This document shows, piece by piece, positions 12,612-23,100 of a stretch of 64,000 bases of DNA (its first letter is position 1; each line of letters opens with the position of its first letter). Origin of the DNA: Caprimulgus europaeus (Eukaryota > Chordata > Aves > Caprimulgiformes > Caprimulgidae); contig OU015523.1 of NCBI GenBank assembly GCA_907165065.1, positions 19,929,834 through 19,993,833 of the forward strand, read 5' to 3'. The translations under genes and the position numbers were made by a program. The notes below the pieces were generated by a model that was given only the letters and a program-made list of their open reading frames with translations, was not told where the DNA came from and did no database searches.

Positions 12612-13085
12612 ACTTGTGCAAGGCATTTGACACTGTCCCGCATGATACCCTTGTCTCTAAGTTGGAGAGATATGGGCTGGATGGATGGACCACTTCATGG
12701 ATAGATGGACCACTTAATGGATAAGGAATTGGCTGGATAGTTGCACTCAAAGAGTTGCAGCCAATGGCTCTGTGTCCAAGCGGACACTGGTGATGAGTGG
12801 TGGCCCTCAGGGGTCAGAATTGAGATCAGCAGTGTTTCACATCTTTGTCAGTGACATGGACAGTGGGATTGAGTGCAACCTCAGCAAGTTTAGTGATGAC
12901 ACCCAGCTGTCTGGTTTGGCCAGCATGCTGGAGGGAAGGGATGCCATCCAGTGGGACCTTGACAGTCTTGAGAGACGTGCCCATGTGAACCTCATGAAGT
13001 TCAACAAGGCCAAATGCAAGGTCCTGCACCTGGCTCGGGGCAACCCCAAGCACAAATACAGGCTGGGCAGAGAATTGATCACGAG
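12612..13085 (+). mobile_element. CR1 LINE reverse-transcriptase fragment
   Basis: A degenerate CR1 ORF2 segment: [19 protein letters not shown], a GGPQGSELR-type motif, and SKFSDDTQLSG, which carries the polymerase aspartates in DD-containing form, then FNKAKCKVLHLARGN. Stops and frameshifts show it is dead. Confidence 0.85.
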
Positions 13086-13224
13086 TCTTATTTCATGCTG
13101 ATGTGATACAGGATGGGAAAAGAATCTCACAGTCATATTTCATGCTACTATAGTACAGGTTGGGAAGTTCACTCAAAAGTCAACTTTAAGGTTTATAATT
13201 TAAGCCTTTGTATATCAATTGCAC

Positions 13225-13985
13225 AGAACATCCTGTTGGTCCTGCACCTGGGTCAGGGCAACCCCAAGCTGGGTGGAGCAGCTGGGTGGAGCAGCGCTGA
13301 AGAGAAGGACTTGGGGGGACTGGAAGACAAGAAGCTCAACATGACCGGGCAATGTGCACTCACAGCACAGAAGGCCAACTGTATCCTGGGCTGCATCCAG
13401 AGAAGTGTGGCCAGCAGGTCGAGGGAGGGGATTCTCCCCCTCTACTCTGCTCTGGTGAGACCCCACCTGCAGTGCTGTGTCCAGCTCTGGAGCTCCAACA
13501 TAAAAAGGACATGGACCTACTGGAGCAAATCCAGAGCAGGCCACGAGGATAATCTGAGGGCTGGAGCACCTCTCCTATGAGGACAGGCTGAGAGAGTTGG
13601 GGCTGTTCAGCCTGGAGAAGAGAAAGCTCTGGGAAGACCTAGAGGCCTTCCAGTACCTGAAGGGGCTACAGGAAGGCTGGGGAGGGACTTTTGACAAGGG
13701 CAGGGAGTGAGTGACAGGACAAGGGGTAATGGCTTTAAACTGGCAGAGGGGAGATTTAGATGAGATCTGAGGAAGAAATTCTTCCCTGTGAGGGTGGTGA
13801 GACACTGGCCCAGGTTGCCCAGAGAAGCTGTGGCTGCCCCCTCCCTGGAATTGTTCAAGGCCAGGTTGGATGAGGCTTTGAGCAACCTGGTGTAGTGCAA
13901 GATGTCCCTGCTGCTGGCAGGGGGGTTGGAACTGGATGATCTTTAAGGTCCCTTCCAACCCAAACCATTCTGTGATTCTGTGGGT
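13225..13985 (+). mobile_element. CR1 LINE 3' half
   Basis: It begins VLHLGQGNPK, runs through [19 protein letters not shown] and [10 protein letters not shown], and ends with a GATTCTGTGG tail. It repeats the KVLHL...GNPK segment that ends the CR1 piece at 13085, so it is a second insertion or a rearranged copy. Confidence 0.85.
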
Positions 13986-14089
13986 CTGAAGGGCAAGTTG
14001 TGTTTTCTGCCCGTCCCACTCAAGGATCCCAGGATCCCGAGAAGAATGTGGTGACCCCAGGGGACAGGAGAAGACAGCTGCAGGTGGTG

Positions 14090-14480
14090 GCTGCCGAAGA
14101 AGGGGCTGCATCAGCAACGCCTGCCCACTCGGGTACCGACCCCGCCGGGGGAGCCGGGGTTACCGCGGGGCTCGGCCTCGGCGCGGGTGGCAGGAGGAGC
14201 GCAGAAGCTGCGGGAGGACGGGCCGCCCCCGCCCCGCTCCTCCCCGCTCGGCTCTTATTCTGAAAGGAGCCTCCCTGACGGCCCATCGCCCCCCCGTCCC
14301 GCTCCCCTCCTCTCCCCGCCCCCGCCCCCCGCAGCCCCGGCCCCGCCGTGACCCCCGGGCCGGCCCGGCCCGACCCGGCGCTGGGCGAGGCAGGAGAAAA
14401 GACGCTGCTACGGGGGGGTTCGGCTCGCTCGGGTCTTGTTTCTTTTTCATTCCGGGACAGTTTGCAGTCGGGTGGGGGGT
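14090..14480. other. GC-rich stretch past the RBP5 stop
   Basis: CpG- and C-rich DNA lies between the CR1 copy and the last RBP5 exon. It probably includes the RBP5 3' UTR, but I found no AATAAA or ATTAAA on the minus strand before the CR1. Confidence 0.4.
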
Positions 14481-14496
14481 CCCGCCCGGGGAGCGC

Positions 14497-15998
14497 TCAC
14501 TTCACTCTCTGGAAGACCTGGACGCAGACCTCGTCTTCAGCCGTCATGCGCTGGGGAAAGGGGGAGAAAGAGGAATTGAGGCTGGATCCCCTATTTCTGC
14601 CTCTCCCCAGCTGCCGCCTCATGCTGCTGCCCATCCTTCCCGAAGCCCCAGCAGGCCGGGCTGCAGGGCAGGGAAGGGACACGGCCTCTGCTGAGCTGCG
14701 GTGACTTTTAAACCCAGGAGGCGGATGTTTGTGTGAAGTGGTGGCTGCCCCCGAGGAGCCGGGGTTGAAGTCTGAGAGGAGCTGGAAGGAAGCTGCACGG
14801 CTGGCTCAGAGCCACAGCACCCGCGCTCTGTATCCCCTCCACCCACTGCCACTGGGATTTAGGAAGCTGCGCTGGACCCCTCCTCACCAGATGCAGCTGG
14901 TCCCCTTCCAGCCAGTGCCTCCAGCCTCGGTTCCTCTTCTCTCCCAGCTGCTCACACACCAGCTGATCCCCCTCCCAGGAAACAGTTGTCTGAAAAAAAA
15001 AAGGAGGAGAGGGGAAGACGTGGTCCCAAGTCAAACGGGTCCTGGCAAGACACATTTTAAAATGCAGCCCCTCATCTGATGTATCTTTGGTGGCTCCTTG
15101 GGACTGATGCTTGTCATGGGAGGTGAATGACCCACAGGCTTCCAAGTGCAACAGAACACTCCCAAGTGAGCTGATGTTCTGTCTTTTCAGGGCTTTGTTC
15201 CAGAGGATAGGACTCTCTGGGTCCCAAAGTATTTGTTTCCTGTCTGTTCAGTGCTCATCCCCTTTGCTGTAAGTGATTTACTCATAGAACCACCACTTAT
15301 TCCTGGACCTGCAGGGGCACGCCAGCTCTGGGCTGGGCTCTCATCTGGCTCATGAATCAAAAGCTGAGCAAGTCCCTGAACTTATAGGGCACACCAGTGT
15401 GCTGCTAAACTGGGGCTTCTCACCTGGCACTTGCGTCCATCCACGGGTCCCAGATCTTCCTCAAACTGGACTCCCAGGTCAAAATCCATAACATAGTCCC
15501 GCAGGGAGGTGATCGTGCGGATCACCATGTGATTTCCCGTGTGGATGATCTCTTTATCGGGCTTCAGGAGGCAAACCAGTTTTCGCAGGACCACATTGAT
15601 ATCTGGAGGATGAGAGGGAGGGAAAATCTGTGGATGACATGGGCCCCTCCTCTACCAGCACCACAGAATCGTTTTTGTTGGAAAAAAACTTTTAAGATCA
15701 TCAAGTCCAACCGAAAACCTACCACTGCATCCTCACAGAGCTCCTCCACTCTCGGCCAGGGAGCCACAGCCATGATACCTCCTCCCCTGCTCCAGCCACA
15801 GAGCAAAACTGATGGTCGCAGACAGAGGATCCCCACGTCCCTTCCTCCCCTTCCCGACTTGACATTTTTGGAGACAGAAGGGAGCAAAGGAGGAGGAAGG
15901 AAAGGGATGAGGCCGGTGGAGTTACCTAAAGCACGCAGGTAATTGTCCATGTTCTCCTGGGAGACGAAGCGATAATAGCCGGTGAGGTTGGGGGGCAT
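14497..15998 (-). CDS. RBP5: Cellular retinol-binding protein III (4 exons, 135 aa)
   Basis: This is a cytosolic beta-barrel carrier for all-trans retinol of the FABP/CRBP family. Coding exons: 15998-15926 (73 bp), 15602-15424 (179 bp), 14989-14888 (102 bp), 14550-14497 (54 bp). These sizes and the total of 135 aa are the standard CRBP gene structure. The protein starts [17 protein letters not shown] and contains [12 protein letters not shown], and [13 protein letters not shown]109 in GWRHWLEG is the His that CRBP III has where CRBP I has Gln. RBP5 is favoured over RBP7 because of its place between C1R and CLSTN3. An upstream in-frame ATG at 16040-16038 would add 14 residues; the inner ATG matches the family start. 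It is divergent from CLSTN3 across a shared CpG island. Confidence 0.95.
15660..15740 (-). mobile_element. Short CR1 3' fragment
   Basis: It reads antisense as the CR1 tail (CACAGAATCG, then AAGATCATCAAGTCCAACC). It lies in RBP5 intron 1. Confidence 0.65.
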
Positions 15999-17110
15999 CC
16001 CGGGGCGGAGGGACCGGGATGACGGCGCAGAGGAGGGCAAGGAGCGTGACAGGCACCGTGCTGAGGCTGAGCTCGCTCGCCGGGCGGGCCGGTGCCTCCC
16101 CGGAGGGTCTGCGGGACAGCCGGGCTCCCCGCCGCGGTAAGAGTCCCCGTGCCGGGGGGCGCGGAAAGGGCCGGGACTGCCCCTGCTTCCAGCATCCCCG
16201 CCTCGGCTGGGAGGACTGGAGGGCGGCAGGTCCCCTCCCCAGCCCCCGCCCTCCTCGGGGGCTGCTTGTGTTCAACTCTTGGCTGCCAGCCAGCGGCCAG
16301 CCCACGACACCGCCGCTGCCCATCCCCGACGGCTCCTTCTCGCACCGTGACGCCGGTGGCTGCGAGCTTCCTCAGAGCAGTGCCCGGCCCACGCTCTCCC
16401 CGGCCCGACCAATCCGTCGAGGAGCTCCGCCCTGCCGAGCCCGAGGTGGATGGGCAGTAGGCTCCGGCTGCGGTCTGCAGACCCTCGCCCCGGCACCTCT
16501 CCGATCTTTAACCCCCCTCCCCGGCCTGCGCCTCCCGCGTCCCCTGCACCTGCCGGGATGCTTCCCGGGGAGAGGCACCGGGCACCGGCTGTGCAGCACC
16601 CCCCCAGCGCCCCCGCCCACCGCGGCCCCACGCCCCCAGCCCTCGCCCCTCTCCATGCCCTGCCCGGATTGCGGCGAGGAGGAGGAACAGCGACTCTCCC
16701 GCACCCCCAGCACCCACGCACGGCCCCGCACCGCCCCCCCCCGCAGCACCTGGCGCGGTGGCCCCTCCTATTGGCTGCCGACCCCCACCGGCCCCCGCCG
16801 CGCCCGTGACGTCATGCTGCAGTGGCGGGGCGGGGCCGGGCGTGGAGCGGAGCGGAGCGGGGCTGGCGGAGGTACCGCGCCGACCTGCGCGCCGCCGCCG
16901 CGGGAGCCAGGGCCGGGCGGGGCCGCGCCCGCCGCTGTCCAGTAGCCCTGGGCGGGCTGGGACCCGCCGCCGCCATGGGCGACCCTCGGCCCCGCGCCGC
17001 CGCCGTCCTCCTCCCTCTCCTCTGCCTCTGCACCGCGCTGCCCGGCGGCGCCTCCAACAAAGGTGAGCGGCGGGCAGCGGCGGGACCCTCGGGCTGCCCC
17101 CGCCGTCGTG
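15999..17110. promoter_or_regulatory. CpG island, bidirectional RBP5/CLSTN3 promoter
   Basis: A dense CpG island spans the 976 bp between the RBP5 ATG (minus) and the CLSTN3 ATG (plus), and includes CLSTN3 exon 1. There is no second gene between them. Transcription start sites cannot be placed by eye. Confidence 0.75.
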
Positions 17111-20100
17111 GTGCGGCTCCGCGGTTCCCCTTGCCATCCCCTGGCACGTTCCTGCCGAGGGGTCTCGGCGGTCCCCGGGTGGAGCCCTCACTCGCCCCCT
17201 CTCTCGACTTTCTCCATCTGTCTCCTATCGCCATCCTTTCCTCTCCCGTCAGCTTCCCCTTTTCCCCTTTCCCACCCACTTCTCCTGCTTTTGTCTCAGT
17301 TATCGCTGCGTGGCTTCAGCTTTTCTTTCCCTTCCTCAGCGTGCTGAGAGGGAATGTGTTGCTTCTCCACAGACTCCAGTGGTCTCCGAAACACATCCCC
17401 TATCTCCATCTTCCCATTCTAGTTCATCCATCTAGAATCTGTCAACAGGCATCATTGCACGCTTGCATGTTAACTGTGCAGGTTGCCAGTACAAAACAGG
17501 ATTTTACGTGTGAAATGTGTAAAAAGAACCCCAGTGCTGCAGCTGTAACGTTCTGAATGCAGATGTTCTTTGAACACGTAGAGCGATGGAGAGCAATGTA
17601 GGTTTCTAGATCTGTGGCTGTAGAGACAGATGGGAGAAATTAATCTGAGGGGAGTCAGTGCGTCAACAATCTGGCAGGGTGGGAGAATCTGAAAACGTGC
17701 GAGGGACAACTCCGGGGTCATCAGGGAATGTGACACCTCGGGGTGCTTTGGAAGAGGCAGGGCTACAGGGCGGGTGCAACGCCGAGCTCTGTGTGTGCTG
17801 ACATTGGCAGGGGCACTTATTTGTGCTGCTCTGGTGCCAAGGGGCCCGGTGGCAAGGCAGGGCCCCTTACGCTCTGGATTTTCTCTTTCCTTTGTGAATT
17901 TACATTCTGAAACATCGAGCCACCTTTGGCAAATTATTTTAGATTTACAGGAGCTTTCTTGGAGATTGTCCTCTTGGTAGGAGTCTGTATCCTAAAAACA
18001 TTCCCAAAATGTTTTTCTAATCTCCAGGAACTCATTTCCTGAGAAATCAGATTAGTGATTCCCAACTTGCAGGTGGATGCAGCAAAGGATGTCTTTACCA
18101 CCAGCTTGTTACCCCAGCAACGGGGCACATGTGGTGTTTGTAGCTATGGATTCCCACCTCAGCAGTGTAGCGTGTGGACAAGAGCTGTCAGGGTGGGGTG
18201 AAACGTGGGCACTTGCATACAGGGAAAGCTCCACCTGGATACTGAGCAGGATGGATGTTTCTCTGGATTTCCTATGCGATGCTTTATAATCTTAATCAAT
18301 ATGGTGAGGGAGAAATGCCAACCCACGCTCTTTGCTGCCATGCCAGGTCCAGCTGGTGCAGCCCTGCTCGGACCTGTCACCCTCTCTGCTGGCCCACTGC
18401 CTGGCTCCAGCAGCATCCCCTGACCCCGATTTGCAGCAGGGCTTGGTTGGAAGGGATATTGTCCCTTTTGGGTCAACACATCATGCCATGCTGGTATGGT
18501 GTCCAAGGATACTGTGCTGCAGAGGATGAATTCACATTGGAAGTAGTGCCCTTGAGGGGAAAGGCTCTGGAGCTGACTCCCCACCAGCTCTGAGCCATGC
18601 TGTGCTCAAAGTATTGCTTGGTTGTAAAAAATCTTGGTCTTCAGGGGGTGGGAGAGTGGGGGATTATCTGGGAATGGGGGCTGTAACTAGGCCATGGAAT
18701 ATAATCTCTGAGGCCCATTTGGCAGGGAATGGGCATGGGGGAGGGGTTTTTAATTTGTAATGATTTTTCTTCTCTCTCCCCTCCGCTCCCCGCCCCTTCT
18801 CCCCCACCCCCTCTCACCCCTTTATTTCTCCCTTTTCCTGCCCCGGAGCCTGTGTGATAAAGATTAATTTGCTATTTCTGGGCCTGTGACATTTTTCAGA
18901 GCCTCCTGCTGGCTGCTGCCTCCATGCCAAGCCTGGCTGGGCTCCAGCCAACGGGATTAGCAAGGAGGGGCCGAGGGAGTATGGTGCTCGCCATGGAGTG
19001 GGGAAGGAAGGAGCAAGGGACTCTCAGAGTAGGTTATTATATGCGTAGGATGACTGACTGAAAGTGTACCTGGGTATGTGTGTGGACATCCTGGGCTTGA
19101 GTCCAGAGGACGTGAGGCATAAGTGATAATGGCTGCATGCAAGACTTGTCCCATGGGGACACCCCAAGGGAAGATGTATCCTAGATCCGTTAATTATGGC
19201 TGCAGTCCGCTAAAGGATTTAACATTTGGAATCTGCCTCCAGAATCAGACTCCTGCCTCTTTGATTTAATTGTTTTTAACTGCTTCAGCTTTCCTGGGCA
19301 CCCAGTTCCCTCTCCACATGTTTCTGAGAAGATAGTAATAAGGAGGCCAGAAGGAACACATTGTTTCTGATGAGGTCTCCCAAAGAGCCATGTAGAGTAG
19401 AACTAAAGAAAGAGAACCTCCTAACCTATTTTAGACTTCTTTACTTCCAAATAAGATGGTGGGGAGGGGTGGTGTTGTCCAGCAGAACATCATCCAGTTG
19501 TTACCTGCCACTGGATGATGTTCTGCTCTTTTCCTACTAAATCTGTCCTTGGTGGCTAATACATTCCTCTGCTCCATCCCTTACCCCAAATCCACCTCAG
19601 CAAACAAGCACAAACCCTGGATTGAAGCCGAGTATCAGGGCATCGTCATGGAGAATGACAACACAGTCCTGCTCAACCCACCGCTGTTTGCGCTGGACAA
19701 AGATGCTCCGCTGCGCTATGCAGGTAGGTGGGTGACAGCTCTGGGAAGGGTGGGAGGCAGGGAGAGACCTCCAGAGAGGCAGAGACAGGGTGACATTCAT
19801 CCCCATGCTGGATTCTAGCTCTCTCCAGGAAACGATCACGTCCAGACCTTGTTCCAGAGGAGGTCCCCAGTGAAGTCTGGAGGCAATCTGGGCGGTTTGA
19901 TTTAGGATGCTGTGAGCCATTTCCCTTAGGGAGAGAAATTGAAGGTGGAGCCAGCCACTTTTTGACGCAGTTCTGCTATTTCCAAAGATCACATGCACAG
20001 CTCTGTGTCTGTGAGTGCTGGAGAAGGCTGGTAGGGCATGCTTCCTTGGCAGCGCTATGTCCCTGCATGGTAAGGACAAATCCTTGTAGCTACAGACAAG

Positions 20101-23100
20101 GCTTTACAAGGGTTGTATTCCTGGTGCTTGCTTAGGTCATGCCTGGAGCTTCCTCATGCATCCTTCCTCAGCTTTGGGAGGGGAAGAGTGGTCCCTGTGA
20201 GCTGAACTTTAGGACTAAGGGGACCCTATCTGCTGTCCCCTGTGGTACTGTGCATATCCTGGTTGGGGGTGGATGAGACATGATGGATCTCCATGCATTG
20301 GCTGTCTGTCTGCAATCTGTGGCCTGTTTTCATAGAATCACAGAATGGTTTGTGTTGGAAGGGACCTTAAAGATCATCCAGTTCCAACCCCCTTGCCAGC
20401 AGCAGGGACACTTTCCACTAGACCAGGTTGCTCAAAGCCTCATCCAGCCTGGCCTTGAACACTTCCAGGGAGGGGACATCCACAGCTTCTCTGGGCAACC
20501 TGTGCCGGTGTCTCACCACCCTCACAGGAAAGAATTTCTTCCTCATATCTCTTCTCAGTCTTCCCTTTTCCAGTTTAAAGCCATTACCCCTTGTCCTGTC
20601 ACTCCCTGCCCCTGTCAAAGTCCCTCCCCAGCCTTCCTGTAGCCCCTTCAGGTACTGGGAGGCAGCTAGAAGGTCTCCCTGGAGCCTTCTCTTCTCCAGG
20701 CTGAACAGCCCCAACTCTCTCAGCCTGTCCTCATAGGAGAGGTGCTCCAGCCCTCAGATCATCTTCGTGGCCTCCTCTGGACTCACTCCAGTAGGTCCCT
20801 GTCCTTTTTATGTTGGGGGCCCCAGAACTGGACACAGCACTGCAGGTGGGGTCTCACCAGAGCAGAGTAGAGGGGCAGAATCCCCTCCCTCGACCTGCTG
20901 GCCGCGCTTCTCTGGATGCAGCCCAGGATACAGTTGCCCTTCTGGGCTGTGAGCGCACATTGCAGGTTCATGTTGAGTTTTTGCCTCCCTGGGAGGTGCA
21001 GAGGAGGAGTAGTACTGTGGCTGTGTGGCACTAGTAAATCTAGCTTGAGCCTCATAACTTCTAATCTTTCTTGATGCTGGTCTAGACTCCTGACCAGGGG
21101 AGCAGTCTCCAGTAGAGGGCAATCCACACCATTAACGGCTGAGAGAGATGGCAGGAGGAACCAAAAATCGCTGGAAATGAGAAGGGATAATAAGGGAGAA
21201 AGGAGAATATAGTTAGAAAGGAAGAAAATACGGGAGAGGGAAGCAAGGGGGCATAATGTGCTCTCCTCAGTCCTATTCTTTCTCCCCTTCCTCTCTGCCT
21301 TTGTGGGTACCAGGTGAAATCTGTGGCTTCAGGATCCATGGGGCAGGAGTACCTTTTGAAGCTGTGATCCTGGACAAAGCTACAGGTGAGGGGCTGATAC
21401 GGGCCAAGGAGCCAGTGGATTGTGAAGCACATAAGGAGCACACATTCACCATCCAGGCTTATGACTGTGGAGAGGGACCTGATGGAGCAAATACCAAGAA
21501 ATCACACAAGTAAGTCCATGCATTCATTGCTGCGTGTTACAAAATGCAGTCTCTCACAGGAACGCAAATTCAGATTGCTGAGGAAACGCTTCCTTTAGCC
21601 AGAAGTACTTTTCTCTGGCCTAGGTACTATAGCTCAACATGTTAATAAGACCCAGTGAGAAATATTCACTGACTGAGTCACAGGAATGAATACAGTAGAA
21701 ATGAGGGCTGCTTGACAGCTGTGTCTAAGGTGGTGTTTCATGTTGCTGCATATAGGCAGGAGGTCCAGATTACATTATTTTGCTCTTTCTCTGGGTGGGA
21801 AACCATTGTCCAGGCTCCTATTTGCCAGCATTGATGTGTGGAAGCCAAGGTCTCTTTCCTTGTCCTTGCTTTTGATGGCTGGAAATCAGACTGGTGCCCT
21901 TTAGCAAAGTGACTTACACGGAAATTTAGGTGGTGTATGGCTCCTAAGCAGCCGATCAGTTATTGGTGTCTCTCTGCGTCAGGGCCACGGTGCACGTTCG
22001 AGTCAACGATGTGAATGAGTTTGCTCCTGTCTTTGTGGAGAAGCTATACCGTGTGGCAGTGACTGAGGGAAAGCTGTACGACCGCATCTTGCGGGTGGAG
22101 GCCATTGATGGAGACTGCTCGCCACAGTACAGCCAGATCTGCTACTACGAGATCCTGACCCCCAATATCCCCTTTCTGATTGACAATGACGGTAAGAATC
22201 CACATCTACCATGAGCACATCACCCCTCCTTTCCTGCCGTGCCTCCTCTCTGCCAGTCCCGTTTGCTGGCAGAGCTGTGCCATGTGAATTTTCCAGCACT
22301 GCTTTCTCTCTCCTGGTGCAGAGAGGCAGCAGGCGTTTTGTGGGATGCTACAGCTTGTGACGGAGCGGCACTGTGTGGGGGCACTCACCCCCTTTTTTCT
22401 TGTTTTTGTAGGTGATCCAAAGTAGAGGGGTTTCTAGAAGGAACATCTTTTGAAGAGACTGTCTTTCCTTTCCCTTGATCTCTTTGTTTTGCTGACCAGG
22501 GAACATCGAGAACACGGAGAAGCTGCAGTACAGTGGAGATCGTATCTACAAGTTCACGGTGACAGCCTATGACTGTGGAAAGAAACGGGCTTCCGATGAT
22601 GCTGAAGTGGAAATCCAGGTGAAACCCACCTGCAAGCCCAGCTGGCAGGGTATGAAACCTCCAAACACAGTTATGTCTTCTCTTTGCTTTTGTTGAACAA
22701 CTGCTCGGTCCTACTCATTGGAAGTATTTGTATCTACACGTATAAATTTGTATGCACGTATATATGGCTCAGTTCTGGCACCAACCCATCGCTCCCATCT
22801 AAGGGACTGCAGCAGACATCTAAGTCTATTCCAAAGCCACTGGAAGGCAATTCTACCATTGGAAAATAATTCTTTGGATTAGTGTGAACTACCATGTATT
22901 TGGTAAGGCTCATAGACCATATTCAATGTAGGTTGTTTTGGGGGCTGTTCGTCTTGAGGAGCTTTGGCTTTTCTAGAGGTGCTGCATGCCTACAGCTTCA
23001 CGCCAGTCAGTAGAATTAAGGGGAAATCAACACAGCTCTGCCTGATGAGAGAGGCTGACAGTCCAAGGAGTGATGCTACATTGGTACTGGTTAAAGAAGA

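Noticed and set aside
12772-13101. Open frame of 109 aa as a host gene
   Set aside because: It is CR1 reverse transcriptase (DD-motif segment and KAKCKVLHL), flanked by stops and other CR1 sequence.
14497-15998. RBP7 instead of RBP5
   Set aside because: Both families are close, but the C1R-RBP-CLSTN3 order and the His in GWRHWLEG favour RBP5.
16019-16945. 308-aa plus-strand open frame
   Set aside because: It lies in the RBP5/CLSTN3 CpG island, is Pro/Arg/Ala-rich, matches no family, and has overlapping open frames on the other strand.
20418-20714. Minus-strand 98-aa open frame as a gene
   Set aside because: It is the standard C-terminal part of CR1 ORF2.
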